DNA from: Novosphingobium lindaniclasticum LE124
GTDB taxonomy: Bacteria; Pseudomonadota; Alphaproteobacteria; Sphingomonadales; Sphingomonadaceae
Direction of reading: 5' to 3'
Length of the DNA stretch: 64,000 nt
NCBI RefSeq assembly: GCF_000445125.1
Contig: NZ_ATHL01000076.1
Span: 62,001-126,000 of the forward strand
Part shown: one piece after another, positions 24,136 to 32,806 of the stretch
Numbering within the stretch: the first letter of the stretch is position 1
Layout: each line of letters begins with the position of its first letter
Notes under the pieces: generated by a model
What the model was told of the DNA's origin: nothing
Seen by the model: the letters and a program-made list of their open reading frames with translations, nothing else
Databases searched by the model: none
Made by a program: the position numbers and the translations under genes

Positions 24136-26412
24136 TCAGGCCTTGATGCGAACCGGCACGCCCTTGGCCGCCGGTGTCTTGGACTCCTCGTCGTGATACC
24201 ACAGCGGAATGAGGGGGTTCATCTCGGGATAATAGGCACCGATACAGCCGCGCGGCAGCAGGAAGGGCGTGATGGTGAGCCCATCGACCTGACGATGCAC
24301 GCCGTCCCCGGCATCGCTGACCAATGCTACCACCTGCCCGTTTTCGAGACCCGCCGCTGCTATGTCTTCGGGGTTCATGAGCACGACATCGCGGGTGCCC
24401 TCGATCCCGCGCAGCCGGTCCGAATAGCCGTAGATGGTGGTGTTGAACTGGTCGTTCGAACGCAGCGTCACGAGCCGATAGCGCCAATCCGCCGGCTCGA
24501 AGCCGATCGACGTCATCGTCTTCGGCACCGTGAACTCGGCCTTCCCGCTCTCGGTCTTCCAGACCCGCTCGCGCGCCGAGTTGCCGCGATAGAACCCGCC
24601 GGGGGTGAAGACGCGCGCATTGAAGTCGTGGAACTGCTCGGGGTAAGTCTCCTCGATCAGGTCGCGGATCTTCGCATAGTCGCCCGTCCACTCGTCCCAG
24701 CGGACCTTCGGGTTAGGCGGGAGCGTGGCCTTGGCCATCCCGGCGACGATCGCCACCTCGCTTTTCAGGTGCTCGGACGCCGGGGTGTTCTTGCCGAGCG
24801 AGCCGTGGATGCAGGAGAGCGAATCCTCCATCGTCACCGCCTGCGCGCCGGTTTCCTGCAGGTCCTCTTCGGAGCGGCCAAGGCAGGGCAGGAGAAAGGC
24901 CACTTCGCCGTTGATGAGGTGGCTGCGGTTCAACTTGGTCGCGATCTGGACCGTCAAGCGCAGGTTCTGCCAGGCCGCCTCCATCTTCTCCCGCTCCGGG
25001 ATGGCGCGGACGAAGTTGCCGCCGAGGCCGATGAAAGCCTTCACGTCGCCGGAGACGATCTTCTCGCAAGCCTTGACCGTGTTCATGCCCTCTTCGCGCG
25101 GAGGCTCGAAACCGTATTGCTCGGCGATCCTGTCGAGCGGCACGAGTTCAGGCTTCTCCGAGATGCCGACGGTGCGTTGGCCCTGGACGTTGGAATGGCC
25201 GCGCACGGGCGAGATGCCGGTCCCGTCACGGCCCATATTGCCTTTCATCAGCCACAGGTTGGTCAGCGCCGCCAGGTTCTCGAAGCCATGGACATGCTGG
25301 GTAAGGCCCATGCCGTACATCGCTATGGAGCGCTTGGCCTCGACGTAGATCTGGCCCGCCTCCTCGATATCCGCGCGGGCAAGGCCGCTTTCCTCCTCGA
25401 TTTCTTCCCAGCCGGTGCCCTCGACATGCGCTTTCATCGCCGCGAAGCCCTGGGTATGCTGCTCGATGAAATCGACGTCCAGAACGTGGAGCTTCTCCTC
25501 GGCCCATTTCCTCTCCTCGGCAGCGAGGACATGTTTGGTGAGACCGGTGATCGCGGCAATGTCGCCGCCGGCTTTCACCTGGAGGTAGAGCGTGGAGATC
25601 GGCGTCTTCTTGGGCGTCAGCATCTCGACCGGGCCCTGGGGGTTCTTGAAGACCTCCAGCCCCTTTTCGCGGATCGGGTTGAACGTGACGATCTTGACCC
25701 CGCGCTTCACCGCCTCCTGCAGTGGATGGAGCAGACGCGGACTGTTGGAGCCGGTGTTCTGGCCGAAGAAGAAAATCGCATCGCACAAGTGGAAGTCTGA
25801 GAGAACGCAGGTCCCCACCGGCGATCCGATCAGCTTCTTCAGCGCCACGGAGGTAGTCTCGTGGCACATGTTCGAGCTGTCGGGCAGATTGTTGTGCCCG
25901 TAGAGCCGGGCGAACAGCGCGTAGAGGTAGCTCGTCTCCAGGCTGGCGCGGCCCGAGGAATAGAAGACCGCCGCCCCCGGATCGATCGCCTTCAACTCGC
26001 GGCCGATGGCGGCGAAGGCTTCTTCCCACTCACAGGGCACGTAGGTGTCGGTCGCGCGATCGTAGCGCATCGGATGGGTGATGCGCCCGAGTTGCTCGAG
26101 ATCATAATCTTTCCAGGTCTTGAGCTCGCTGACCGTATGCGCGGCGAGCACCTCCGGCGTGCAGCGGCGGGAGGTCAGTTCCCACAAGGTCGCCTTCGCG
26201 CCGTTCTCGCAGAACTCCAGTGGATGGGCGTTCGCCGGCTTGGTCCAGGCGCAGGATACGCACATGAAACCCTTGACCTTGTTCTGGCGGCGAAGCGTGT
26301 TGAGCACCGCAGGCGTGGGCTTTTCGCGCCAGGCGATTTCGGTAATTCCGCGGAGCGAGCCCCAGCCACCTTCGGCGCCTTCGTAGTGGACGGTATCTTG
26401 TTCTTCAGCCAT
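24136..26412 (-). CDS. FdhF/YdeP-family molybdopterin oxidoreductase
   Basis: 758 residues from the ATG at 26412 behind GGAGGGAG. An N-terminal Fe-S region has Cys51, Cys54 and Cys68 (Cys84 may be the fourth), followed by the molybdopterin domains and a C-terminal dinucleotide-binding domain (about 640-758). The formate dehydrogenase active-site triad is kept in equivalent motifs: Cys183-His184 in SNMCHE (Sec-His in FdhH) and Arg404 in PVRGHSNVQG. No Tat signal is present, so the enzyme is cytoplasmic. YdeP of E. coli is linked to acid resistance, but its substrate is unknown. Here it heads an operon with cytochromes c and a caa3 oxidase, which suggests oxidation of formate or a related compound feeding oxygen respiration. 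How electrons cross the membrane is not clear from the encoded proteins. Confidence 0.9.
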   Translation of the reverse strand: MAEEQDTVHYEGAEGGWGSLRGITEIAWREKPTPAVLNTLRRQNKVKGFMCVSCAWTKPANAHPLEFCENGAKATLWELTSRRCTPEVLAAHTVSELKTWKDYDLEQLGRITHPMRYDRATDTYVPCEWEEAFAAIGRELKAIDPGAAVFYSSGRASLETSYLYALFARLYGHNNLPDSSNMCHETTSVALKKLIGSPVGTCVLSDFHLCDAIFFFGQNTGSNSPRLLHPLQEAVKRGVKIVTFNPIREKGLEVFKNPQGPVEMLTPKKTPISTLYLQVKAGGDIAAITGLTKHVLAAEERKWAEEKLHVLDVDFIEQHTQGFAAMKAHVEGTGWEEIEEESGLARADIEEAGQIYVEAKRSIAMYGMGLTQHVHGFENLAALTNLWLMKGNMGRDGTGISPVRGHSNVQGQRTVGISEKPELVPLDRIAEQYGFEPPREEGMNTVKACEKIVSGDVKAFIGLGGNFVRAIPEREKMEAAWQNLRLTVQIATKLNRSHLINGEVAFLLPCLGRSEEDLQETGAQAVTMEDSLSCIHGSLGKNTPASEHLKSEVAIVAGMAKATLPPNPKVRWDEWTGDYAKIRDLIEETYPEQFHDFNARVFTPGGFYRGNSARERVWKTESGKAEFTVPKTMTSIGFEPADWRYRLVTLRSNDQFNTTIYGYSDRLRGIEGTRDVVLMNPEDIAAAGLENGQVVALVSDAGDGVHRQVDGLTITPFLLPRGCIGAYYPEMNPLIPLWYHDEESKTPAAKGVPVRIKA

Positions 26413-26701
26413 GCCGATCTCCCTCCGACGCAGGCTACGGCCGCTGCTGGAGCCTGCGTCGGACCCGTGTCTGCCGGTGCGTGTTCCGCAGGCGCGCGCC
26501 GACGTGGAACCTCGTCCGGATCGGGGTAAAGCGCCTGAGCGGGGTTGGTTCCGAGACCGATCGCGAGCGTCGACGCCCACACTCCCTGGCAGGCAAAATG
26601 TCGATCTCGCCCAAACATTTCCACAGGTGTAAAAATCTCGCGTGTTGCCCTCTTGCCGAGACAACTGCCCCCCGTTATACGGCGCCTCCTAGGCCGCATG
26701 C
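26413..26701. other. Leader/promoter region between fdhF-like gene and tRNA-Ser
   Basis: 289 bp without a supported gene. It holds the ribosome binding site of the molybdopterin enzyme gene (GGAGGGAG, on the minus strand) and must hold its promoter. Longer minus-strand frames pass through it, but they have no credible start and their composition looks non-coding. I see no clear operator. Confidence 0.5.
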
Positions 26702-26793
26702 GGAGACGTGGGTGAGTGGCTGAAACCAGCGGTTTGCTAAACCGTCGTACTCTTAAGGGGGTACCGAGGGTTCGAATCCCTCCGTCTCCGCCA
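26702..26793 (+). tRNA. tRNA-Ser (GCT)
   Basis: 92-nt class II tRNA. The acceptor stem GGAGACG pairs with CGTCTCC, followed by a discriminator G and an encoded CCA (26791-26793). The anticodon loop TTGCTAA gives anticodon GCT, reading AGC/AGU. A long variable arm (GTACTCTTAAGGGGGTAC) and a GTTCGAATC T-arm are present. It is on the opposite strand from the caa3 operon and upstream of eipA. Confidence 0.97.
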
Positions 26794-27080
26794 CGGCGGC
26801 GCAAATATTTGCGCCGTCGGGGCTTAGGTTTCAGCCCATTGCCATACCCGGCCCCATAAGCATCTCGCTTTCCTGGCCGGGTATGGATCGGGCCGATCAC
26901 CATCTCTCAATAACTAGGTCTTCGGGCGCTACGGCTGGATCCATCCGCCGCAAAAGCGAGTCGTGCCGTCGCCCGTTCATTGCCGGGTCATGCGTTCTGG
27001 ATTCTTTAGTGACATGCGTCAATGTGCGCTTAGGAGCGTGCATGTCACGGAATTCGGGATCGCCATTGGAGGGCAACCAC

Positions 27081-27884
27081 ATGTCATTCACCACGCAAAT
27101 CGCCGCCAGGGGGGCGTCGGTTAGCCTGTCGCGAAAGATCGGCAGCACGATCGCGGCCATGTTCGTTGCATTCGCCCCCGTCGCGCCTGCTCTGGCTCAA
27201 GTGACCACTGTGGATCCCGATGCCGCGATCGACAGCGATCTCAACGGCGGCACTTACGCGCCTCCGGCCGAATCGCAGCCGCCGGTCGATGCGCAGCCTT
27301 CGTATCCCGGCAACGGAACGCCGGTCGATTCCGCCCCGGAGTCTTCTTATAGGTCCACCCCGGCGCCAGCGGCACCGACAAGCCCGCCGGACGATGGCTC
27401 GACCACCTATCGTCAGGACGATCTGATCGGCGCGGCCGAGGGCGTGTTCGGAAAAGGCGCCAAGGGTCTCGCCGGCGTGATCGAAGACTTGCTGAAGAAG
27501 CAGGGCGAGCCCAACGGCTATATCGTCGGACGCGAAGGCGGCGGCGCCATCGCCATCGGCCTGCGCTATGGCTCGGGCACGCTCTATCACAAAGTGGAAG
27601 GCGAGCGGCCGGTCTACTGGACCGGTCCGTCGATCGGCTTCGACGCAGGCGCGAATGCGGGCAATGCTTTCGTGCTGGTCTATAACCTCTACGACACCGA
27701 GGATCTGTACCATCGATTCGGCGCGGGCGAGGGGCAGGCCTACCTCGTGGGCGGCTTCAACATCAGCTACCTGCGCCGCGGCAATGTTGTGCTCATTCCC
27801 GTCCGCGCCGGTGCGGGCCTGCGGTTGGGAGCGAACATCGGCTACATGAAGTTCACGCACAAGCAGAGCTGGATGCCTTTCTAA
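27081..27884 (+). CDS. eipA: DUF1134 envelope protein (EipA family)
   Basis: 267 residues from the ATG at 27081, 7 bp after GGAGGG; the frame is open upstream but this start gives a proper signal peptide (cleavage near APALAQ). A Pro/Ser/Thr-rich linker (about 50-115) precedes the DUF1134 domain (about 118-267), a small beta-barrel with NGYIVGREGGGAIAIGLRYGSG and GFDAGANAGNAFVLVYNL. In Brucella and Caulobacter the homologue EipA is a periplasmic protein needed for cell-envelope integrity. It appears monocistronic. The gene is widespread in alphaproteobacteria. Confidence 0.9.
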   Translation: MSFTTQIAARGASVSLSRKIGSTIAAMFVAFAPVAPALAQVTTVDPDAAIDSDLNGGTYAPPAESQPPVDAQPSYPGNGTPVDSAPESSYRSTPAPAAPTSPPDDGSTTYRQDDLIGAAEGVFGKGAKGLAGVIEDLLKKQGEPNGYIVGREGGGAIAIGLRYGSGTLYHKVEGERPVYWTGPSIGFDAGANAGNAFVLVYNLYDTEDLYHRFGAGEGQAYLVGGFNISYLRRGNVVLIPVRAGAGLRLGANIGYMKFTHKQSWMPF

Positions 27885-28086
27885 CGACCGGTAGAACCGT
27901 TATCGAGAGAGGCGGCGCTTCACATGGCACTGCCTCCTTCCCGGATTCCCGCGGCTGTCCCAGGCTTCGAAAATTTCGCCAGGTTCGTGGACCGGCGGCG
28001 CCGCGCGCGATAATTTCGGCCATCTCCGCAATTCCCGATCGATTGGCATTGCACGCTTTCATCGCTCGGTCTAAGGCCCGCGCGCC

Positions 28087-29265
28087 ATGCTTACGAACCT
28101 TCAGCAACAGCCCGCCGATGCGCTTCTCGCGCTCATCAAGCTCCACAACGCGGACCCCCGCGCAGACAAGATCGACCTCGGCGTCGGCGTCTACCGCACG
28201 GGCGAGGGAGACACTCCGGTGTTCCGCTCGATCAAGGCCGCGGAAGCGAAACTGGTCGCGGGGCAGGATTCGAAAGCCTACCTCGGACCTGAAGGCGACA
28301 TGGGCTTCGTCGAAGCGCTGATGCCCTACATATTCGGCAAGGACAGCCCCGACATGGGCGGCCGTATCGAAGGCATGCAGACCCCTGGCGGCACCGGCTC
28401 GCTGCGTCTGGCTCTGGCGATGGTGAAGCGCGCCGGCTACAAGCGGATCATCGTCGGAACGCCGAGCTGGCCGAACCACGCGCAAATCTGCGCAGATCTC
28501 GGCCTCGGCGTCGTCGAATTCAATCACGCGCTGCCATCGGGCCATACGGACATGGACGCCGTCCGCGCTGCGATCACCGAAGCGCAGGAAGGCGATGCCA
28601 TCCTGCTCCACGGCTGCTGCCACAACCCGACGGGTATCGACTATACCAACGAGCAGTGGGACGACATCGCCCAGCGCATTGCCGATGCCGGGATCCTGCC
28701 GGTCCTCGACCTCGCCTACCAAGGCCTCGGCATGGGCATGGAAGAAGACGCCTACGGCCTGCGCCGGGTGCTCGTGGCCGTGCCGGAAGCGCTGATCTGC
28801 TACTCGTGCGACAAGAACTTCGGCCTCTATCGTGACCGCGTCGGCGCGCTCTACGCCATGGTCTCCGATCCGGCGGACCGCGCCAAGGTCATGTCGAACG
28901 GTCATAACCTGGCGCGCGCCAACTGGTCGCAGCCGCCAGATCATGGCGCGGCTGCGGTTCGCCTGATCCTGGAAGATGAAGCCTTGACGGCGGACTGGTT
29001 GGCCGAACTCGACGAGATGCGCGATCGCATGCGCCAAGTTCGTGCAAGGCTCGCCGCGGCAGGCCTCGCCGGTGCGGTGGACCTGACGCCGCTCGGCGGG
29101 CAGAACGGCCTGTTTTCGATCGTGCCGCTGAGCAAAGACCAGGTCCTGGAAATGCGCGAGAAGCACGGAATCTACATGGCCGGTTCCGGCCGTATCAACG
29201 TGGCGGGCCTGACGATGGGCAACATCGACAAGTTCATCGGCGCCGTGGCGGATGTGACTGCATAA
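28087..29265 (+). CDS. tyrB: Aromatic amino acid aminotransferase (class I)
   Basis: 392 residues, full length for the AspC/TyrB subgroup. It starts with the subgroup pattern ADPRADKIDLGVGVYR. The PLP-binding Lys is in SCDKNFGLY (family SFSKNFGLY, so two small changes around the Lys). HGCCHNPTGID is the CCHNPTG motif and DLAYQGLG contains the PLP-contacting Tyr. It transfers amino groups between aromatic amino acids or aspartate and 2-oxoglutarate in the cytoplasm. It is a single-gene unit closed by a strong terminator. Confidence 0.9.
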   Translation: MLTNLQQQPADALLALIKLHNADPRADKIDLGVGVYRTGEGDTPVFRSIKAAEAKLVAGQDSKAYLGPEGDMGFVEALMPYIFGKDSPDMGGRIEGMQTPGGTGSLRLALAMVKRAGYKRIIVGTPSWPNHAQICADLGLGVVEFNHALPSGHTDMDAVRAAITEAQEGDAILLHGCCHNPTGIDYTNEQWDDIAQRIADAGILPVLDLAYQGLGMGMEEDAYGLRRVLVAVPEALICYSCDKNFGLYRDRVGALYAMVSDPADRAKVMSNGHNLARANWSQPPDHGAAAVRLILEDEALTADWLAELDEMRDRMRQVRARLAAAGLAGAVDLTPLGGQNGLFSIVPLSKDQVLEMREKHGIYMAGSGRINVAGLTMGNIDKFIGAVADVTA

Positions 29266-29271
29266 CAACGG

Positions 29272-29315
29272 GTAAGCAGCCGGCTCTCGAAAGGGGCCGG
29301 CTGCTTACCTTTTTT
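29272..29315 (+). terminator. Rho-independent terminator after aminotransferase
   Basis: A 13-bp perfect stem, GTAAGCAGCCGGC (29272-29284) pairing with GCCGGCTGCTTAC (29296-29308), is followed at once by six T residues (29310-29315). It lies 6 bp after the aminotransferase stop codon and separates it from the convergent ribE gene. Confidence 0.95.
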
Positions 29316-29369
29316 GAAGGAGCGGCCGCGAGATGCGGCCGTCACGCAACGCTCTCCGATACTGCGGCG

Positions 29370-29987
29370 TCAGTTCCGCAGGGACTGCATCCGCTGAAGA
29401 TAGCGCGCCAGAACGTCGATCTCCAGGTTCACGCCTTCGCCCGGATTAAGGGCACCGATCGTGGTGACCTCGGACGTATGCGGGATGATGTTGAGCGTGA
29501 AATGGCAGCTGCCATCCGCCTGATCGACCACTTCGTTCACCGTCAGCGATACGCCGTCCACCGTGATGGAGCCCTTGGGTGCGAGATAAGGCGCCAATTC
29601 CTTGGGAGCGGCGATCACGAAGCGCTTCGAATCGCCCTCGGGCGTCACGCTGACGACCGAACCGACGCCGTCCACATGTCCGGTGACGATGTGGCCGCCC
29701 AGTTCATCCCCCAGCTTGAGTGCGCCTTCGAGGTTGAGGCTGGTGCCTTCCGTCCAGCGGCCCGCCACCGTGCGGGAAATCGACTCGGCCGAGATGTCCA
29801 CGGCGAACCAGGCGTCTCCGGCGACACCGCCTTTGTCCACTACGGTCAGGCATACGCCCGAACACGCGATCGAGGCACCCATGGCGATCCCGGCGGGATC
29901 GAAGGGGCAAGTGATTACCGCGCGCAAGTCGCCCGTCTGGCGGGCTTCGCGGATCTGGCCGATAGCGGTGACGATTCCGGTGAACAT
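29370..29987 (-). CDS. ribE: Riboflavin synthase alpha subunit
   Basis: 205 residues, full length, starting MFTGIVTAIG at 29987. Two tandem lumazine-binding repeats are visible: residues 1-97 with ACSGVCLTVV, and 98-195 with GGHIVTGHVDGVG and TVDGVSLTVNEV. The trimeric enzyme dismutates two 6,7-dimethyl-8-ribityllumazine molecules into riboflavin. It begins 2 bp after the ribD stop. The partner genes ribBA and ribH are not in this window. No FMN riboswitch is visible near the operon. Confidence 0.95.
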   Translation of the reverse strand: MFTGIVTAIGQIREARQTGDLRAVITCPFDPAGIAMGASIACSGVCLTVVDKGGVAGDAWFAVDISAESISRTVAGRWTEGTSLNLEGALKLGDELGGHIVTGHVDGVGSVVSVTPEGDSKRFVIAAPKELAPYLAPKGSITVDGVSLTVNEVVDQADGSCHFTLNIIPHTSEVTTIGALNPGEGVNLEIDVLARYLQRMQSLRN

Positions 29988-29989
29988 GA

Positions 29990-30973
29990 CTACCTTTCGA
30001 GCGAGGGCTCTGATGCGTTTGCGGTCTCGTAGACTTCGAGCGTGTCGCTGCCAAGCTGTCGCCGCTCGGTCATGCGCCAGCGGCCATGGGCTTCGGACAG
30101 GCGGGAAAGGCCGAAGTCGGCAAGGGCAGGGCGGCCGCCGATGAGGATAGGCGCGCGGTAGATCAGCAGGCGATCGACGAGGCCGGCCCGGAGGAACGCG
30201 GTTGCCGCCGCGGCGCCGCCTTCGACGAAGAGATATTGGATACCCGACATTTCGCTGATCGCTTCCGGCGAGGCCAGCGCGTGCCAGCCTTCCGGCACCT
30301 CGCCTCGTGTAAGGACCCATCGGGCCGGGCTGCGATGCTCGATTCCCGGCAGGCGCACATCGAGGCGCGGATTGTCTGCGCGCAGCGTGCCGCCGCCGAC
30401 GAGAATGGCATCGGCCTTCGCGCGCATGGCATGGGTGTGGGCACGCGCCTGTGGGCCTGTGATCCACTGGCTTTCGCCGCTGTCGAGGGCGATGCAGCCA
30501 TCGAGGGAAAGTGCCAGTTTGAGCGAGACTTCGGGGCGGCCAAGCCGCTTCGAGATCAGGTAGCCGGAAAGGCTCCGCTCACAGGCGGGCGAGGGCGTGT
30601 AGCAGGCTTCTATGCCGGCGCTCCGGATGCGCAGGAGGCCTGCTCCGGAGGTGCGCGGATCGGGGTCCATGCAGCCGATCACGACACGCGCAACGCCGGA
30701 TGCGCAGACGAGATCGGCGCAGGCGGGGCCGCGTTCCGATTTGTGGGCACAAGGCTCCAGCGTGACGTAGAGCGTGGCTCCACGAGCGGCTGCTCCGGCA
30801 GCGGCCAGCGTAACGGCTTCGGCATGGGGCCGCCCGCCCGCTTGGGTCCACCCGCGCGCGACAACGAGCCCGTCCTTGACCAGGATGGCGCCCACGCCCG
30901 GATTGGGCCGACTCGAAGGTCTTGCCCGCCCAGCCAACGCGGCGGCGGCGGCGAGCCAGCGCGCGTCCTGCAT
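29990..30973 (-). CDS. ribD: Bifunctional pyrimidine deaminase/reductase RibD
   Basis: 327 residues from the ATG at 30973. The deaminase domain (1-140) has the zinc site PHAEAVTL and TLEPCAHKSERGPACADLV; the spacer between the two Cys differs slightly from the common CSHHGRTPPC. The reductase domain (about 145-327) has SLKLALSLDGCIA and LRADNPRLDVRL, with FVEGGAAAATAFL as the NADPH-site glycine loop. It carries out the second and third steps of riboflavin synthesis. The start overlaps the stop of the upstream membrane protein gene (TGATG), and ribE follows after 2 bp. Confidence 0.93.
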   Translation of the reverse strand: MQDARWLAAAAALAGRARPSSRPNPGVGAILVKDGLVVARGWTQAGGRPHAEAVTLAAAGAAARGATLYVTLEPCAHKSERGPACADLVCASGVARVVIGCMDPDPRTSGAGLLRIRSAGIEACYTPSPACERSLSGYLISKRLGRPEVSLKLALSLDGCIALDSGESQWITGPQARAHTHAMRAKADAILVGGGTLRADNPRLDVRLPGIEHRSPARWVLTRGEVPEGWHALASPEAISEMSGIQYLFVEGGAAAATAFLRAGLVDRLLIYRAPILIGGRPALADFGLSRLSEAHGRWRMTERRQLGSDTLEVYETANASEPSLER

Positions 30974-31470
30974 CACTGTCCGGTCTGGCTCGGCGCCTGA
31001 TCGATCTGCGGCAAAGTACGGCCTTCGGGCAGGCGCGGCTTGCCGATCCGCTCCATCTCCGCCTTCTTTCGCGCCGCTTCCTCGACCTCGGCATCGTGGG
31101 CGATCTTGTCGACATCCATACCGGAGTAGCGGCCGATGGTCTTGTAGATGTCTCGCACTTCCTTGTCGCGCTTGGCCTGTTCGGCGGCCCAGGCTTCCTT
31201 GCGCTTCTGGTTCTCGATATTGGAAGCCAGGATCTGCTCGTCGGTGCGATGCGCCGGAAGTACGGAAATGTAGACGATTTTGGGCGGCGGATGCGGCCCT
31301 CGGGCTTCCTGAGTCGACATGAGGTAGAAGACCGAAAAGGTGCATGCAGCCGAGACTGCGGCGATACGCCAACGATTGTGTCCAGCCTCCTTCCACACGG
31401 CGCGGAAGTCCGCGACCATGCCGGTGGGGCTGACGTCTTTCCAGTATCCTGAACGCTTGAACAGAGCCAT
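30973..31470 (-). CDS. Single-helix membrane protein upstream of ribD
   Basis: 165 residues. A cytoplasmic N-terminus ([23 protein letters not shown]) precedes one membrane helix (about 34-52), then a charged, Lys/Glu-rich helical tail (about 80-145, [20 protein letters not shown]). I know of no function. Proteins of this shape precede ribD in sphingomonads as far as I recall, but I cannot check that here. Its stop overlaps the ribD start by one base, so translation is coupled. Confidence 0.8.
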   Translation of the reverse strand: MALFKRSGYWKDVSPTGMVADFRAVWKEAGHNRWRIAAVSAACTFSVFYLMSTQEARGPHPPPKIVYISVLPAHRTDEQILASNIENQKRKEAWAAEQAKRDKEVRDIYKTIGRYSGMDVDKIAHDAEVEEAARKKAEMERIGKPRLPEGRTLPQIDQAPSQTGQ

Positions 31471-31567
31471 GCCGCGCTATGTAGTGGTTTACGAGCGGTT
31501 TGAAAATGCGGCACGGGCATTTCGGCGTAACCTTCGCGCAGTGCAGGGATGCAAGGCTCAATCCGGG

Positions 31568-32293
31568 CTAGCCGAAGGGCGCATAAAGGGTTGGGCCGTT
31601 CTCCTTCAGCCAGCGATTGGCGGAAGGCACGCTGCCTTCGAAGATCCCGGCCAGGAACGCGTGAAATGCAGGCGAGTGATCGAAGTGGACCAAATGCGCC
31701 ACTTCGTGGGCCACCACGGAACGACGGACATGGTCCGGCGCCATCACGAGACGCCAGTTGATCCGTATCGAGCCATCGGCCGCGCAACTGCCCCAACGCC
31801 TGCGGGCGCTCGACAGCGCGAGCGGCGGAACGGGCTGCTCGGCACGCCGGCAGTACTCGGCAAGGTCGGCGGCCAGCACGTCGCGGGCCTCGCCCTCCAG
31901 CCAGCGCTTGAGGCGCGGGGCCAGCGAGCTTTCAGGCCCGCCGACCAGCAGAAGTCCGTCGTCGGGCACCGGTCGGCGCGGTAAGGCCGGGTCGTGGCGA
32001 ATGATGAAGCGATGGCCGCGGAAATCCAGTGACGATCCCTCACCCAGATGGGTCGGCTCCGGCAGGGCCTCGATCTGGATCGCCAGCCAGGATTGTTTTG
32101 ATCTGGCAAACGCCAGCGCGTCTTCGGTGCGAGTCCAGCGCGGGATGGAGATGCGGATTTCACTACCGTCCGGCGCGAGGCGCATGGTCATGCGCCGGGA
32201 TTGCGCCAACCTTCGAATGACCACGGGCACCTTGCGCCCCGCGATTTCAAGCGTGGGTTCCTCGCGCGGATCTCGGCGCAGCCAGTCGAGCAC
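31568..32293 (-). CDS. M48-like metallopeptidase (YgjP/DUF45 family)
   Basis: 241 residues, no signal peptide. The first half (SRRMTMRLAPDGSEIRISIP) is the usual DUF45 N-terminus, followed by SSARRRWGSCAADGSIRINWRL and the zinc motif HEVAHLVHFDHS (HExxH plus downstream His) near residue 195. It is probably a cytoplasmic zinc protease or nucleic-acid-associated SprT-like protein; substrates are unknown. It is the third gene of a compact Sco-YcgN-M48 run, starting 3 bp after ycgN ends. Confidence 0.88.
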   Translation of the reverse strand: MLDWLRRDPREEPTLEIAGRKVPVVIRRLAQSRRMTMRLAPDGSEIRISIPRWTRTEDALAFARSKQSWLAIQIEALPEPTHLGEGSSLDFRGHRFIIRHDPALPRRPVPDDGLLLVGGPESSLAPRLKRWLEGEARDVLAADLAEYCRRAEQPVPPLALSSARRRWGSCAADGSIRINWRLVMAPDHVRRSVVAHEVAHLVHFDHSPAFHAFLAGIFEGSVPSANRWLKENGPTLYAPFG

Positions 32294-32296
32294 GAA

Positions 32297-32806
32297 CTAC
32301 TTCGTCTCCCAAGGCGCAGGCCCATCGGGTTCAAGATCGCCCTCGTCCTCATCCTCGCCGTAGGGCCAGACTATGTGATTTTCGAGCGGTCCTGCCACTG
32401 TTTCGCTGACGACCTTACCGGCGACCGAAATTCCCGCCTTGTGGACCGCGTCGCGATCTCCGCAGACAAGGTAGTGCCACTCGGGGAGCGGTTCACCGTC
32501 CGCGCGCAGGCGGTAGGCGCAGCTTGGCGGCAGCCAGGCAAGGTTTCCCGCCGATTTGGGCGTGAGCTTCATGCAGTCCGGTACGAACTTGTGGCGGCGA
32601 GCATAATCGCTGCATTGCGCGGTCTTGAGATTGAGCAGCTTGCAGGCGACGTTGGTGTGATAGATCTCGCCTGTGTCGGCATCCTCAACCTTGTGCAAAC
32701 AGCACTGGCCGCACCCATCGCAGAGCGCCTCCCACTCCGCCTGATCGAGAGTATCGATCGGGCGCTCCCAAAAAGGCTTTACACTGGAAGGCTTTGGCTG
32801 GTTCAC
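32297..32806 (-). CDS. YcgN-family cysteine-cluster protein (UPF0260)
   Basis: 169 residues. The Cys cluster CDGCGQCCLHKVED near residue 30 and further Cys in TNVACKLL, TAQCSDY, VPDCMKL, PPSCAY and LVCGD match the UPF0260/YcgN family, a CxxCxxCC-type zinc or Fe-S binding protein of unknown role. The acidic tail (YGEDEDEGDLEPDG) is typical. The start overlaps the Sco gene by 4 bp (ATGA). Confidence 0.92.
   Translation of the reverse strand: MNQPKPSSVKPFWERPIDTLDQAEWEALCDGCGQCCLHKVEDADTGEIYHTNVACKLLNLKTAQCSDYARRHKFVPDCMKLTPKSAGNLAWLPPSCAYRLRADGEPLPEWHYLVCGDRDAVHKAGISVAGKVVSETVAGPLENHIVWPYGEDEDEGDLEPDGPAPWETK

Noticed and set aside
26883..27080. Upstream extension of the EipA reading frame
   Set aside because: The extension has no ribosome binding site and hides the signal peptide; the ATG at 27081 with GGAGGG gives a proper exported protein.
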